Shown: positions 1 to 8,720 of the stretch, piece by piece
Position numbering within the stretch: position 1 is the stretch's first letter
Layout of the letters: each line of letters begins with the position of its first letter
NCBI RefSeq assembly: GCF_002906655.1
Contig: NZ_CP025794.1
Coordinates: 3,100,001-3,164,000, forward strand
DNA length: 64,000 bases
Source of the DNA: Vibrio hyugaensis
GTDB lineage: Bacteria > Pseudomonadota > Gammaproteobacteria > Enterobacterales > Vibrionaceae
Direction of reading: 5' to 3'
The notes under the pieces: model-generated
Told to the model about the DNA's origin: nothing
Databases searched by the model: none
Seen by the model: only the letters and a program-made list of their open reading frames with translations
Made by a program: the position numbers and the translations under genes

Positions 1-687
1 ATCGTGGAAACCTTGGTAACCAATGCGAAAAACCAAGCAATAGGCTTAGGGGAAAGCGTGGTGAAAGGTTCGTTGGCGTCACTCGTCAGTTTGGCTACGT
101 TAGCGGTTTATCTGATTCTTGTTCCTCTGTTGGTGTTCTTTCTACTGAAAGACAAAGAAGAAATGCTACGCATGGCAAGCGGTATTCTGCCTAAAAACCG
201 TAAGTTGGCGAACAAAGTTTGGCATGAGATGAACGAGCAGATCTCGAATTACATTCGCGGTAAAGTGCTTGAAATTCTTATCGTTGGTGGTGTGAGCTAC
301 GTAACCTTCGCGATTCTTGATTTACGTTACTCAGCGCTGCTTGCGGTTGCCGTGGGCTTATCCGTTCTGATCCCCTACATCGGCGCGGCAGCGGTGACAG
401 TACCTGTGGCGATTGTTGGTTTGTTCCAATGGGGCTTATCGCCTCAGTTTTACTGGTTACTTGTTGCTTACGGTATTATTCAAGCACTAGATGGCAACGT
501 ATTAGTACCAGTATTGTTTTCAGAGGCAGTCAACCTTCACCCAGTGGCTATCATTGTCGCAGTATTGGTGTTTGGTGGATTGTGGGGCTTCTGGGGCGTA
601 TTCTTTGCTATTCCATTGGCGACGTTGGTGAAAGCAGTATGGAACGCGCTGCCAAGCTCGGAAGAAGCCGAACCGATACAAGAATAG
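1..687 (+). CDS. perM: AI-2E family transporter PerM (5' end missing)
   Basis: This is the C-terminal 228 or so residues of a polytopic inner-membrane protein of the AI-2E/PerM family, open at the left window edge. Several long hydrophobic segments are visible, including one near the start ([21 protein letters not shown]) and a cluster around [20 protein letters not shown], followed by the family's [17 protein letters not shown] C-terminal end. PerM-family members are permease-like proteins; some export autoinducer-2, but the substrate of this one cannot be read from sequence. The gene sits convergent to bcp and shares a terminator with it. The perM-bcp-gcvR-dapA-bamC neighbourhood is typical of vibrios. 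Confidence 0.85.
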   Translation: MVETLVTNAKNQAIGLGESVVKGSLASLVSLATLAVYLILVPLLVFFLLKDKEEMLRMASGILPKNRKLANKVWHEMNEQISNYIRGKVLEILIVGGVSYVTFAILDLRYSALLAVAVGLSVLIPYIGAAAVTVPVAIVGLFQWGLSPQFYWLLVAYGIIQALDGNVLVPVLFSEAVNLHPVAIIVAVLVFGGLWGFWGVFFAIPLATLVKAVWNALPSSEEAEPIQE

Positions 688-701
688 AAACCGATTTCAA
701 T

Positions 702-731
702 AAAAAGCCCAGCGATTGCTGGGCTTTTTGG
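702..731. terminator. Bidirectional intrinsic terminator between perM and bcp
   Basis: A 12-bp perfect stem (AAAAAGCCCAGC, 702-713, with 718-729) around a GATT loop has a T run on either strand. It lies between the convergent perM and bcp genes and can serve both. Confidence 0.85.
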
Positions 732-751
732 TATTTGGATGAAAGCTAAGC

Positions 752-1222
752 TTACGCGTTTTCTTTCAAGTAGTTCACAACCACTTCGTGGTGATCTTTG
801 GTTTTGAACTTGTTGAACACGTGCTCAATCACGCCTTCTTCGTTGATTAGGAAGCTGATGCGGTGAAGGCCATCGTACACTTTACCCATGAATTTCTTCT
901 CACCCCAAACGCCGAATTGGTCTGCAACTGCATGGTCTTCGTCTGAAAGTAGCGTGAAGTTTAGCTCATCACGCTCGATGAATTTACCAAGGCGTTTTAC
1001 TGGGTCGATACTTACGCCTAAAACGACAACGTTGTGTTCATCTAGCGCTGCTTTTACATCACGCAGACCTTTTGCCTGGGTCGTACAACCCGGCGTCATC
1101 GCCTTAGGGTAGAAGTAAAACAGAACTTTTTTACCTTTAAAATCACCTAAAGAAACGGTGTTGCCATCTTGGTCGAGCAAAGAGAAGGCTGGCGCTGGCG
1201 AGCCTGCTGTCAGCGTATTCAT
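752..1222 (-). CDS. bcp: Thioredoxin-dependent thiol peroxidase (Bcp/PrxQ family)
   Basis: A cytoplasmic peroxiredoxin of 156 residues, the usual Bcp length, which reduces hydrogen peroxide and organic hydroperoxides. The peroxidatic cysteine is C46 in the TPGCTTQ motif, with the conserved Thr two residues upstream. E. coli Bcp has a second, resolving cysteine five residues later (CTVQAC); here that place is Lys51 and the protein has no other cysteine. It therefore looks like a 1-Cys variant that would need an external thiol to resolve the sulfenic acid; that mechanism is inference. It follows gcvR on the same strand with 15 bp between, so the two are probably co-transcribed. Confidence 0.93.
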   Translation of the reverse strand: MNTLTAGSPAPAFSLLDQDGNTVSLGDFKGKKVLFYFYPKAMTPGCTTQAKGLRDVKAALDEHNVVVLGVSIDPVKRLGKFIERDELNFTLLSDEDHAVADQFGVWGEKKFMGKVYDGLHRISFLINEEGVIEHVFNKFKTKDHHEVVVNYLKENA

Positions 1223-1237
1223 TATTATTTCCTTTAC

Positions 1238-1780
1238 TTATAGTGTGTTTTTAATGAAATTCAGAGAACCTTGTACGTTGAGCGTATGACAAAGTTCATC
1301 GAATTCTTCTTGCAGTTGCATCAGGTTACAGTCTGCACTCACTGATGCAGTGATTGCGATGTGGAATTGATCCGCATCGAGCTGAATTTTTGATTTACTG
1401 ATGGTTTGCGCACTAAGAGAATGTAGGCCAATCTGTTTATCAGCGAAGAACTGAGTGAATTTTTCAGTAAGACCGATGCGGTCCTCAGATTCAATAAACA
1501 CTTCCATGGTGTAGCTGTTGTCGAGCAACTCGTGCGCCGACGTTCGCTTCATGATGGTAATAAGGTCATGTTCTTGCCCAAGCAGTGGCAATTGTGTCTC
1601 AACACGGGTGACATTACTGGCATTCCCAGTAAGTAGCATAATGAGGGTAAATTCATTACCAAAGATAGCGATACGGCTATCGACAATGTTACAGCCAGCA
1701 AGAGTGACGAGCCTAACCACTTGGTTACATATGCCCGGACGATCCGTTCCAACCGCTGTAAGTACCAGATGTTGCTTCAT
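1238..1780 (-). CDS. gcvR: Glycine cleavage system transcriptional repressor GcvR
   Basis: A 180-residue protein with two ACT domains: one from about residue 3 (QHLVLTAVGTDRPGICNQVVRLV) and one from about residue 93 (EVFIESEDRIGLTEKFTQFFADKQIGL). In E. coli GcvR binds glycine and antagonises GcvA to repress the gcvTHP operon. I chose the ATG at 1780, preceded by AAGGAC; the open frame extends nine codons further to a TTG at 1807, but the family starts near this ATG. It is transcribed divergently from dapA across about 410 bp and followed closely by bcp. Confidence 0.9.
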   Translation of the reverse strand: MKQHLVLTAVGTDRPGICNQVVRLVTLAGCNIVDSRIAIFGNEFTLIMLLTGNASNVTRVETQLPLLGQEHDLITIMKRTSAHELLDNSYTMEVFIESEDRIGLTEKFTQFFADKQIGLHSLSAQTISKSKIQLDADQFHIAITASVSADCNLMQLQEEFDELCHTLNVQGSLNFIKNTL

Positions 1781-2189
1781 AAATGAGCTTCTTGTCCTTT
1801 CTTTCAATAGAGAGATGTTAGCACAGATACAATAGAGAAATGTCGAGTCAGTTCTTTTTTTAAACTCATGGAAACGCTTTGTTGATTATGTGAACACTTT
1901 GGTTGTTGAGCACTCTATTAATTCACTCAGTGCTGACTTGAGCTTAAAGGTGAAAGAGTATATTCCGCGGCTAATTTAAGATGGCAAGCTTAGTTGGGTA
2001 ATGGCTTGCCACAAGACAATACGATTATCAGAATGGCTGGAATTGAGAACAAAATTCACAATTTAGTTGCGAGACCTCTAACAACTGGTAATTATTCATT
2101 CATTTGTACTTTGTAAGCGAGTTTACGCTCTTGTGTTTGTCAATCGCATTACAGTACCATGCAGAAAGAGTAAATTGAGGGAGATAAAC
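1781..2189. other. Divergent gcvR/dapA intergenic region
   Basis: About 410 bp without a convincing gene. It must hold the promoters of gcvR and dapA, but I cannot pick a clear -35/-10 pair for either. The only strong structure is an inverted repeat at 1982-2011: TGGCAAGC (1982-1989) and GCTTGCCA (2004-2011) separated by 14 bp. It could be an operator or an RNA hairpin and has no T run after it. Confidence 0.5.
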
Positions 2190-3068
2190 ATGTTTTCAGG
2201 AAGTATCGTAGCGCTGATTACACCATTTAAGCCAGATGGTGAAGTAGACTTTGATGGTCTGCAAAAGCTTGTTGAGTACCATGTAGAAGCAGGTACCGAC
2301 GGTATTGTGGCAGTAGGCACGACAGGTGAGTCTGCGACTCTGACCATTGAAGAGCATGTAAAGGTCGTTAATAAAATCGTTGAGTTTGCGGACGGTCGTA
2401 TCCCAGTGATTGCTGGTACGGGCGCAAATGCAACCCACGAAGCAGTTACGTTTAGCAAATTATTAGCGGATTCTGGTATCTCTGGTTACCTGAGTGTGAC
2501 GCCTTACTACAACAAACCAACACAAGAAGGTTTGTTCCAACATTACAAAGCTATTGCTGAAGCGAGTGATGTACCTCTAATTTTGTACAATGTACCAGGT
2601 CGTACTGCAGTAGATTTATTGCCTGAGACAGTGGCACGTTTGTCAAAGCTTGATAATATCGTGGCATTAAAAGACGCAACCGGTGATTTAAGCCGAATTG
2701 CACTTCACCGTGAACTTTGTGGCGAAGATTTTATCTTACTAAGTGGTGATGATGCGACTGGCCTAGAATTTGTTAAACTTGGCGGTCACGGCGTTATCTC
2801 GGTAACGAACAATATTGCGGCTAAAGACATGGCTGACATGTTCCATTTGGCAAGTGAAGATAAGTACGAAGAAGCAGAAGTTATCAACCAACGTTTGATG
2901 ACACTGCACAAAAATCTGTTCGTTGAATCAAGCCCAATCCCAGTAAAATGGGCAGCACATAAGCTTGGTTTGATTGAAGAAGGTGGTTTACGTCTTCCTC
3001 TTGTCGAGCTTTCTGAAAAATCTCAGCCAGTTGTGGAACAAGCGTTAACAGACGCCCGCATTTATTAA
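2190..3068 (+). CDS. dapA: 4-hydroxy-tetrahydrodipicolinate synthase
   Basis: DapA condenses pyruvate with aspartate semialdehyde, the first committed step of the lysine/diaminopimelate pathway, in the cytoplasm. The 292-residue protein has the same length as the E. coli enzyme, and its key residues fall at the same numbers: the GTTGE motif at 43-47, Tyr133 (ILYNVPGRT) and the Schiff-base Lys161 (ALKDATGD). The ATG at 2190 has a GAGGGAG ribosome site; an in-frame extension upstream to 2133 is not homologous to the family. bamC follows after 66 bp, and dapE, a later enzyme of the same pathway, lies nearby on the other strand. Confidence 0.97.
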   Translation: MFSGSIVALITPFKPDGEVDFDGLQKLVEYHVEAGTDGIVAVGTTGESATLTIEEHVKVVNKIVEFADGRIPVIAGTGANATHEAVTFSKLLADSGISGYLSVTPYYNKPTQEGLFQHYKAIAEASDVPLILYNVPGRTAVDLLPETVARLSKLDNIVALKDATGDLSRIALHRELCGEDFILLSGDDATGLEFVKLGGHGVISVTNNIAAKDMADMFHLASEDKYEEAEVINQRLMTLHKNLFVESSPIPVKWAAHKLGLIEEGGLRLPLVELSEKSQPVVEQALTDARIY

Positions 3069-3134
3069 GATTGAGTGACTAGGATTGAAGTTCATGCTGG
3101 GGGCAAGTACGCCCTCAGTGTTTTAGGAGTATAA

Positions 3135-4154
3135 ATGAAGCTTTCAAGCCAGTTAGTGTTAAGCTCACTAGCTGTATTCGTATTGACTGCCTGTTCAGGC
3201 GGTGCCAACCAACGTCGTCAAGCAAAAGACGACTTCGAGTATTTGAACACCCCATCTCTGGAAGAGTGGAGTGTACCCGCAGGTGCTGTTCTTCAGTTTT
3301 ACCCTAACTACCGCATTCCTCAAGGAAACTACAGCGGTGGTATTGGTAAAAACGTGGATATTCGCCCACCTCAACAAGTACTGGAACTGATTCCTGGCGC
3401 TCGTCTTGACCGTAGCAGCGACGGTGAAGTGACACTATGGCTGCTTCGCAAGGATGAATTGGATAAAGTTTGGCGAACGGTTCAAGAGATGGTTTCTGAG
3501 AACAAGATTCCTGTAGAAAGCCAAACTGACAACCGCATTGAAACCGGTTGGGTCACTTGGAACTCACCAGACGAAGAGATGGAAATCGGTAGCCGATACG
3601 AAATCACTCGTGGTGAGATGAATGGTCGTCATGGCTTTAAGGTTAGCTTGATTGACTGGCGCGAAGGCAACCAAGTGAAAGAAGTGACACGTACTAACCG
3701 TGAGCGTTACAACGTGTTTATGACTAACTTGGTAACGGCGCGTTACGATCAACACGTTCGTGAAGAAGCACAGCGTAAAGCGCAAGAGCTTGTTAAGCAC
3801 ATTCCTATCACCATGGGTAAAGACCGCAGCGGTTTACCAGTGATCATTGCTCGTGCTCAATACAATGTCGTGTGGAACCGTCTACCAGATGTTCTGCCTA
3901 AGATGGGATTTACGATAGAAGAACGTAGCCAATCTCAAGGTACAGTGACCGCGAAGTACGCATCTCCAGATGATGAATTCTGGAATGACATCGGTGTGAA
4001 ACCGGTTGATCTAGCGCCAGGTAAGTACACATTCCTACTGGGTGATTTGGGTAACCGTACTTCTCTTAACATTACCGACTCTTCTGGTAAGCCAGTAGAA
4101 GAAGAATTTTTGAAATCACTTGCGCCAGTATTGGCAGCGGTTGTGAAAGACTAG
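3135..4154 (+). CDS. bamC: Outer membrane assembly lipoprotein BamC
   Basis: A 339-residue lipoprotein of the BAM complex, which inserts beta-barrel proteins into the outer membrane. The N-terminus is a lipoprotein signal with lipobox LTAC (Cys20). A flexible linker follows (about 21-95), then two helix-grip domains, the second starting near residue 220 (PITMGKDRSGLPVIIARAQYNVVWNRLPDVL). Length matches the family (about 340). It lies just downstream of dapA, the same pairing as dapA-nlpB in enterobacteria, and ends in a strong bidirectional terminator. Confidence 0.93.
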   Translation: MKLSSQLVLSSLAVFVLTACSGGANQRRQAKDDFEYLNTPSLEEWSVPAGAVLQFYPNYRIPQGNYSGGIGKNVDIRPPQQVLELIPGARLDRSSDGEVTLWLLRKDELDKVWRTVQEMVSENKIPVESQTDNRIETGWVTWNSPDEEMEIGSRYEITRGEMNGRHGFKVSLIDWREGNQVKEVTRTNRERYNVFMTNLVTARYDQHVREEAQRKAQELVKHIPITMGKDRSGLPVIIARAQYNVVWNRLPDVLPKMGFTIEERSQSQGTVTAKYASPDDEFWNDIGVKPVDLAPGKYTFLLGDLGNRTSLNITDSSGKPVEEEFLKSLAPVLAAVVKD

Positions 4155-4184
4155 CCACTGCTAAGTGCCATTGGCTTCAAGACA

Positions 4185-4221
4185 GATCAAAAAAGGGACC
4201 TCAGTGGTCCCTTTTTTGATC
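4185..4221. terminator. Bidirectional intrinsic terminator after bamC
   Basis: A perfect 16-bp stem (4185-4200 with 4206-4221) around a TCAGT loop, with runs of six A and six T inside the arms, gives a U-rich end in both directions. It separates dapA-bamC from the convergent dapE group. Confidence 0.9.
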
Positions 4222-4285
4222 TTCTGAATACGATGCCTTGGTCTAATGTTAAGTCAACGATTTTGAGTGAAAGAGCACTCTTAAA

Positions 4286-4492
4286 TTAACGAGGTTCGTC
4301 TTTCTTCTTTTGGCCTTCATCATCGTAGCGTTCTTTATCTAGCTCATTCAGTCTGTCTAAATCGTTTTTACGACCTTTATCCATCTGACCAAACTTCATC
4401 TTAGCAGTGTACTTAAGCGCAGCAATATTACCGACTACGATGCTTAGCACTATGATGATAATGACCCAAGGGTTGGTTAGTAGTTCTATCAT
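4286..4492 (-). CDS. DUF2897 family small membrane protein
   Basis: A 68-residue protein with one N-terminal transmembrane segment (NPWVIIIIVLSIVVGNIAALKY, cut here to its core at about residues 7-28) and a highly charged tail (KGRKNDLDRLNELDKERYDD). It fits the DUF2897 family of small gammaproteobacterial inner-membrane proteins found beside dapE. Its function is unknown. Its ATG overlaps the end of the upstream M15 peptidase gene by 4 bp, so the two are translationally coupled. Confidence 0.75.
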   Translation of the reverse strand: MIELLTNPWVIIIIVLSIVVGNIAALKYTAKMKFGQMDKGRKNDLDRLNELDKERYDDEGQKKKDEPR

Positions 4493-5187
4493 AGGGCCTC
4501 CGGTGGCGTGATATTTTGAATGAATCGTTCTACGACGTTATCCAAATTATTCAGTATGACTTCAATCCCTGCAATGCTATCGAGCTGATTTTGCTGCGTC
4601 AGCTGAGTTTTAAGCAGCGCAGGCGTTAGGTGCGCGAGGCACTGTTGTCCGACTACTTTATGGCTGATGTGCCAAGGTTCGATAGCGACACCACCTAAGT
4701 CTTGTTGATAAGGAAAGAAAAAGCCAAACGAGCCAAGGTTAGCGGCTAACCATTGATAGAATGCACGCTGGTGGCCATCAAGGTATTCCCAAGGCTCTAA
4801 TTGAAGCGTGGTGTCTTGTGGCAATAAGTTACGAGCATAAACGTCAAAGTCACAGCCCCAGTGATGACGACTGCCACCGGGCAGAGCTGACCAACGCAGA
4901 ATCGCCATGAGCTTTTCTTCGTCGCTTAACTCTGCTTTGTTAAGAGGCTGGGAATTCGAGTCAAGAATTGGCAATTCACCAGAAAACTTACCGTTCCAAA
5001 TGGCTTTTTGGCGATGAAAATCACGAAAGCCGCTGGCAATTTCCATCTTAAAGCCCGCTTCGGTTGCCGCTTCAATCATCTTAAGCAAATCGTCAGCCAC
5101 TTCAGGATGAAGCATGAAAGCCTTTTGCCCGACTAAGGTGGATTGCAGATGCGAATCGGTGATTCCGGTAAGTTGCTCTGGTGTCAT
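4489..5187 (-). CDS. M15 family D-alanyl-D-alanine carboxypeptidase-like metallopeptidase
   Basis: A 232-residue protein of the VanY/M15B type, zinc enzymes that trim the terminal D-Ala of peptidoglycan stem peptides. The zinc-binding pattern is visible as SRHHWGCDFDVY (His and Asp ligands, about residues 130-141) and PWHIS (His ligand, about 197-201), with the upstream SGFRDFHRQ motif (about 55-63). No signal peptide is evident at the chosen ATG, so its route to the cell wall is unclear. It lies 41 bp downstream of dapE on the same strand. Both relate to cell-wall precursor metabolism, which is suggestive but does not prove a functional link. Confidence 0.82.
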   Translation of the reverse strand: MTPEQLTGITDSHLQSTLVGQKAFMLHPEVADDLLKMIEAATEAGFKMEIASGFRDFHRQKAIWNGKFSGELPILDSNSQPLNKAELSDEEKLMAILRWSALPGGSRHHWGCDFDVYARNLLPQDTTLQLEPWEYLDGHQRAFYQWLAANLGSFGFFFPYQQDLGGVAIEPWHISHKVVGQQCLAHLTPALLKTQLTQQNQLDSIAGIEVILNNLDNVVERFIQNITPPEAL

Positions 5188-5228
5188 GGTGTTCTCGTTA
5201 AATGCGTTGTCGTGCGTTCTTATGAGGT

Positions 5229-6365
5229 TTACTTTGCTAACAAGTGCTTCAATGTATTTTCGTACATGTCAGTCAGCTTCTCTAAGTCGTCAACTTTCAC
5301 ACACTCGTTCACTTTGTGAATCGTCGCGTTTACCGGGCCAAGTTCTACCACTTGACCACCCATGCGTGCGATAAAGCGACCATCAGATGTACCGCCCGTC
5401 GTCAGAAGCGCTGGCTTAGTGCTGTTTACTTCATCTACTGCTGCAACCACGGCATCCAGTAGAGCGCCAGTATCTGTTAAGAACGGGTCGCCGTTGAATG
5501 TCCATTTTAAGTCGTAATCCAATTCATGTTTGTCTAACGTTTCGGTCACGCGTTGAACGATAACGTCGTTGCTTAGCTCTGTACTAAAGCGCAGGTTGAA
5601 CTGAACATTGAACTCACCAGGAATGACGTTAGACGCACCAGTACCAGCCGACACGTTCGGGATCTGGAAGCTGGTTGGAGGGAAGTAGTCGTTACCTTGG
5701 TCCCACTCGGTTGTCGCGAGTTCGTGAATCGCCATTAGAGACTGGTGAACTGGATTACTTGCTAGGTGAGGGTAGGCGACATGACCTTGTGTCCCATTTA
5801 CCGTTAGGTCACCAGTGATCGATCCACGACGACCATTTTTCACCACATCGCCGACGACTTCTGTACTTGAAGGTTCGCCCACGATACACATATCGATGTT
5901 CTCACCGCGTTCCATTAGGGTTTCAACCACGCGAACGGTACCGTTAATGAACGGGCCTTCTTCGTCAGAAGTGATCAAAAAGCCAATAGAGCCTTTATGG
6001 TCTGGGTTTTCTGCGATAAAACGTTCTACCGCCACCACCATGCAAGCCAATGAGCCTTTCATATCTGCCGCGCCGCGACCATGCAAGTAACCATCGATAA
6101 TGGTTGGCTCAAATGGGGGGGTGTTCCATTGCTCTAGCTTGCCCGCAGGAACCACATCGGTGTGACCGGCAAAAGCAAACAGCGGCGCTTCTGTACCACG
6201 TCGAGCCCAGAAGTTTGTGGTGTCTTCAAACACCATGACTTCGATTTCAAAACCTAGTGCTTTTAGGCGTTCGATCATTACATCCTGACAGCCTGCATCT
6301 TCAGGCGTTACGGACTGGCGGCTGATCAGGTCTTTAGCGAGTGCCAGTACTGGACTGTCTGTCAT
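5229..6365 (-). CDS. dapE: Succinyl-diaminopimelate desuccinylase
   Basis: DapE hydrolyses N-succinyl-LL-diaminopimelate to LL-DAP and succinate in the lysine/peptidoglycan precursor pathway. The 378-residue protein has the M20 dizinc peptidase layout: His68 and Asp70 ([10 protein letters not shown]), the bridging Asp101 (GRGAADMKG), the catalytic Glu pair 135-136 (SDEEGP), Glu164 (VGEPSS) and a C-terminal His near residue 350 (ATIHKVNE). These match known DapE ligands. It is preceded, 18 bp away, by the ArsC/Spx-like gene, an arrangement common in gammaproteobacteria. Confidence 0.95.
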   Translation of the reverse strand: MTDSPVLALAKDLISRQSVTPEDAGCQDVMIERLKALGFEIEVMVFEDTTNFWARRGTEAPLFAFAGHTDVVPAGKLEQWNTPPFEPTIIDGYLHGRGAADMKGSLACMVVAVERFIAENPDHKGSIGFLITSDEEGPFINGTVRVVETLMERGENIDMCIVGEPSSTEVVGDVVKNGRRGSITGDLTVNGTQGHVAYPHLASNPVHQSLMAIHELATTEWDQGNDYFPPTSFQIPNVSAGTGASNVIPGEFNVQFNLRFSTELSNDVIVQRVTETLDKHELDYDLKWTFNGDPFLTDTGALLDAVVAAVDEVNSTKPALLTTGGTSDGRFIARMGGQVVELGPVNATIHKVNECVKVDDLEKLTDMYENTLKHLLAK

Positions 6366-6383
6366 CCTTGAATATTCCTTACA

Positions 6384-6734
6384 TTAAGAGTTAAAAATGG
6401 TCGCGTATTGGTCTGCTTTGAAACCGATATGGAGCTGGTTTTCGACTTTTAAGATTGGGCGCTTGATCATTGCTGGGTTCTCTACCAACAGAGCAATTGC
6501 ATTTTCTTCGTTAAGTGAATCTTTTTGTTCTTGAGTCAGTTGACGGAAAGTCGTACCACGTTTGTTGAGGACTTGTTCCCAACCCAGTGCTTTACAAAAC
6601 TCAGTAACCATCGCGGCATCGATACCTTGTTTACGGTAGTCGTGGAAATCAAACGCTAGGTCTTCTGCTTCTAGCCATTTTTTGGCTTTTTTAATTGTGT
6701 CGCAATTTGGGATGCCGAACATGGTAATCGTCAT
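6384..6734 (-). CDS. ArsC/Spx family protein (YffB-like)
   Basis: A 116-residue thioredoxin-fold protein of the ArsC/Spx/YffB family. The N-terminus shows the single-cysteine motif MFGIPNCDTIKKAKKWL (Cys12) where arsenate reductases have CxxS/T. The C-terminal RPIL(K)VENQ segment is the family's RPI motif. The YffB subgroup next to dapE is usually annotated as a putative glutathione-dependent thiol reductase; real arsenate reduction is not established. It begins the reverse-strand group with dapE. Confidence 0.83.
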   Translation of the reverse strand: MTITMFGIPNCDTIKKAKKWLEAEDLAFDFHDYRKQGIDAAMVTEFCKALGWEQVLNKRGTTFRQLTQEQKDSLNEENAIALLVENPAMIKRPILKVENQLHIGFKADQYATIFNS

Positions 6735-7037
6735 ATTATTTCCTTTTCTTTTTATTTTTTACTCATCGGTTAGCGTTATGAATACCCGATGTAGCGTTGT
6801 TTTTGGCTGTTCAAGCATCCTATCAAGAAGCAACCAAACTGACAAAATCATGCGGTCAATATTTTACGTGTCTCGGTTTTGTTTTATTTACGTCAGTAGC
6901 TCACTCCCCCATCAAATGGCATTCAGATTGATAAAAAACTCGGCTAAATAGCACGGAAAAGTCGAGTTATTGATCAAACGCAACATTTCGCCGGACAAAA
7001 AAGAAATAATGAATCAGCACAATTTTAGGAGGTGTCA
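6735..7037. other. Intergenic region between divergent genes, nothing recognised
   Basis: About 300 bp between the ArsC/Spx-like gene (reverse) and the small HTH gene (forward). It presumably carries both promoters. I found no convincing ORF, hairpin or operator. Confidence 0.4.
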
Positions 7038-7325
7038 ATGGAATTGAGTCCTGTTTTTGCAAGGCGGCTATATTTGGCCTTGTTGGTGGAAAACCTAGAA
7101 AGGCCAAATGTACCAAAATTGATCGAAAGAACGGGGTGGCCTCGTCGTACTATTCAAGATGTACTCAAGGCATTACCGGGGATCGGCATCGAACTTATCT
7201 TCGTTCAAGATGGCCGACGTCATAATGACGGCTATTACCAACTTTCAGATTGGGGACCTTTTGATGTTCAATGGGTTCTTGAACGGGAGGGAGATATCGC
7301 TAGCAGTCTTGGATTTCGTGCATAA
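7038..7325 (+). CDS. Small winged-helix DNA-binding protein
   Basis: A 95-residue protein with a predicted helix-turn-helix around residues 22-50 (RPNVPKLIERTGWPRRTIQDVLKAL) followed by a wing-like segment (IELIFVQDGRRHNDGYYQLSDWG). It resembles conserved Vibrio winged-helix regulators of unknown target. I chose the ATG at 7038, placed 5 bp after a perfect AGGAGG; a GTG six bases upstream lies inside that ribosome site. It stands alone, followed by its own terminator. No ligand domain is present. Confidence 0.7.
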   Translation: MELSPVFARRLYLALLVENLERPNVPKLIERTGWPRRTIQDVLKALPGIGIELIFVQDGRRHNDGYYQLSDWGPFDVQWVLEREGDIASSLGFRA

Positions 7326-7350
7326 GCCAGCAATTGCTGGCTTTTTTTAC
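7324..7350 (+). terminator. Intrinsic terminator after the small winged-helix gene
   Basis: AAGCCAGCAATTGCTGGCTT (7324-7343) is a self-complementary stem followed by a T run. It overlaps the gene's stop codon. Confidence 0.8.
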
Positions 7351-7363
7351 ATTCGAGAAAAGT

Positions 7364-7696
7364 TTACTGACAGCGGTAGGCTGTGCCTAGCACACTAAAT
7401 GAAGTGGTGAAGTCTTGAGGAGAGATCATAAACACCGTATCAGCGCCTATGGCAGATGCCTTGTTTTTTAGATCGTGCATTGCACCTTGCATCATGGCAT
7501 CGTTGGTGTAGAACAAGTAACTGTACCAATGGCCTTCGCTGCCAGTCACTTCTCCTAAATACTCACAATGCTCTGGGTTGAATTGGCTATCAATGCGAAC
7601 TTGCACATTCTCACTTGGCTCGAAAGGCAAAGTTGAAGGCGTTGAACATCCCATCAAAGCCAGTGCGATGCATCCTGTCATCACATATCGAAACAT
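7364..7696 (-). CDS. DUF4156 family lipoprotein
   Basis: A 110-residue predicted lipoprotein: the signal peptide ends in the lipobox ALMGC (Cys17). The mature part contains CEYLGEVTGSEG and an alanine-rich helix with ASAIGADTVFMI, the pattern of DUF4156/YjeI-like proteins. Two further cysteines (in PEHCEYLG and at the extreme C-terminus, YRCQ) could form a disulfide; that is inference. Function unknown. It starts 1 bp after the end of the DUF2956 gene on the same strand, so the two probably form an operon. Confidence 0.75.
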   Translation of the reverse strand: MFRYVMTGCIALALMGCSTPSTLPFEPSENVQVRIDSQFNPEHCEYLGEVTGSEGHWYSYLFYTNDAMMQGAMHDLKNKASAIGADTVFMISPQDFTTSFSVLGTAYRCQ

Positions 7697-7697
7697 G

Positions 7698-8051
7698 TTA
7701 TCTCCCTATTACGATGTAAGTGGCAAAACTAACCCAACTCAGAACCAGTAGAACCCATGGCAAAATAGTGGGTTTGTTTGCTGGTGTTTGTGTAGCAACA
7801 ACGTCTTGCTCTGCGACATCTTCATGCTGGCGTTGTTTTTCTTTTTGCTGTTTTTTCTTAGCTCGATCGGCTTGGCGATTACGTTCTTTTTGTTGTTTCT
7901 TGTATTGAGCAATGCCTTTTTCGATGCCCTGAGCGATTAATTTGGTTTGATCTTTGGTCTGACCTGGTTTCTGTGTTGCTTTGGCGATCTTCATTGCTTC
8001 CGTTTGGGTTTCTTGGGAAGGAACGGGTACTGTTGTGTTTTTCTTTTTCAT
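7698..8051 (-). CDS. DUF2956 family protein with C-terminal membrane anchor
   Basis: A 117-residue protein that is mostly hydrophilic and rich in Lys/Gln/Arg (residues 1-90, with KKQQKERNRQADRAKKKQQKE suggesting a charged helix) and ends in one transmembrane segment (ILPWVLLVLSWVSFATYIVIG). This tail-anchored layout and the AQGIEKGIAQYKKQQKER core match DUF2956. Function unknown. It is the first gene of a pair with the DUF4156 lipoprotein. Confidence 0.72.
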   Translation of the reverse strand: MKKKNTTVPVPSQETQTEAMKIAKATQKPGQTKDQTKLIAQGIEKGIAQYKKQQKERNRQADRAKKKQQKEKQRQHEDVAEQDVVATQTPANKPTILPWVLLVLSWVSFATYIVIGR

Positions 8052-8193
8052 ATTTTTTCGACGTCGCTGTAAATCTAACCTTAGTTTACCTGCGTAAGAT
8101 GACGAAATGAACTTTAGTTCTCATGTTTGCGGTGTTGCAACTCTGAAGCGATCGGTTAAAGTGGCATTTTTATGAAACTAAGAAGACGATATT

Positions 8194-8679
8194 GTGCGTT
8201 ACTCATTCGATCAGTACGACGCTCATGGATTTTTGAAAGCGCCAATTATGTTATGGCTAGGATGGATGTTCCTAGCGCGCTCTTGGGTGGTGTTTGCCAT
8301 GGCAGGAGTGAGTAGAGACAGCGGCAGTAAGATATTATCGATTGTTTACCCTGACTCCAATACGTTATACCTTGGGCTATCGATGGGTATTCCAAGCCTA
8401 CTATTGATGTGGTTGATGGGCTTGCGTCATCCAGACAGAGGTTGGGTGAATCAAATTACTCAGCATGGTCGTGCGATGACTTTGATCTTGTGCGGTATTC
8501 AACTGGCGCAGACCATGTATCATGTCTATCTCGAACATGGTGTATTCAATTGGGCGAACGCGCTTACAATTACCTTGTTAACTTGGTTTATGATCTATCT
8601 TCTTAATGGAAGATGGGTAAAAGACTGTTTCCACGTGCCACAGGTTGAGCACAAAGAAGAACAGCCAGCAAAAAATTAA
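8194..8679 (+). CDS. DUF2919 family membrane protein (YfeZ-like)
   Basis: A 161-residue polytopic protein with about four transmembrane segments (near residues 16-38, 60-75, 92-110 and 118-135). The N-terminal Y(D)xHGFLKAP motif and the layout fit DUF2919/YfeZ. The frame opens with GTG at 8194. Function unknown. It lies 41 bp upstream of the Dyp-type peroxidase gene on the same strand, a pairing also seen for yfeZ/yfeX in enterobacteria. Confidence 0.72.
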   Translation: MRYSFDQYDAHGFLKAPIMLWLGWMFLARSWVVFAMAGVSRDSGSKILSIVYPDSNTLYLGLSMGIPSLLLMWLMGLRHPDRGWVNQITQHGRAMTLILCGIQLAQTMYHVYLEHGVFNWANALTITLLTWFMIYLLNGRWVKDCFHVPQVEHKEEQPAKN

Positions 8680-8720
8680 AACAAAGCTCCCGCAAGGGGC
8701 AATGTATAGAGGAAATCTCA

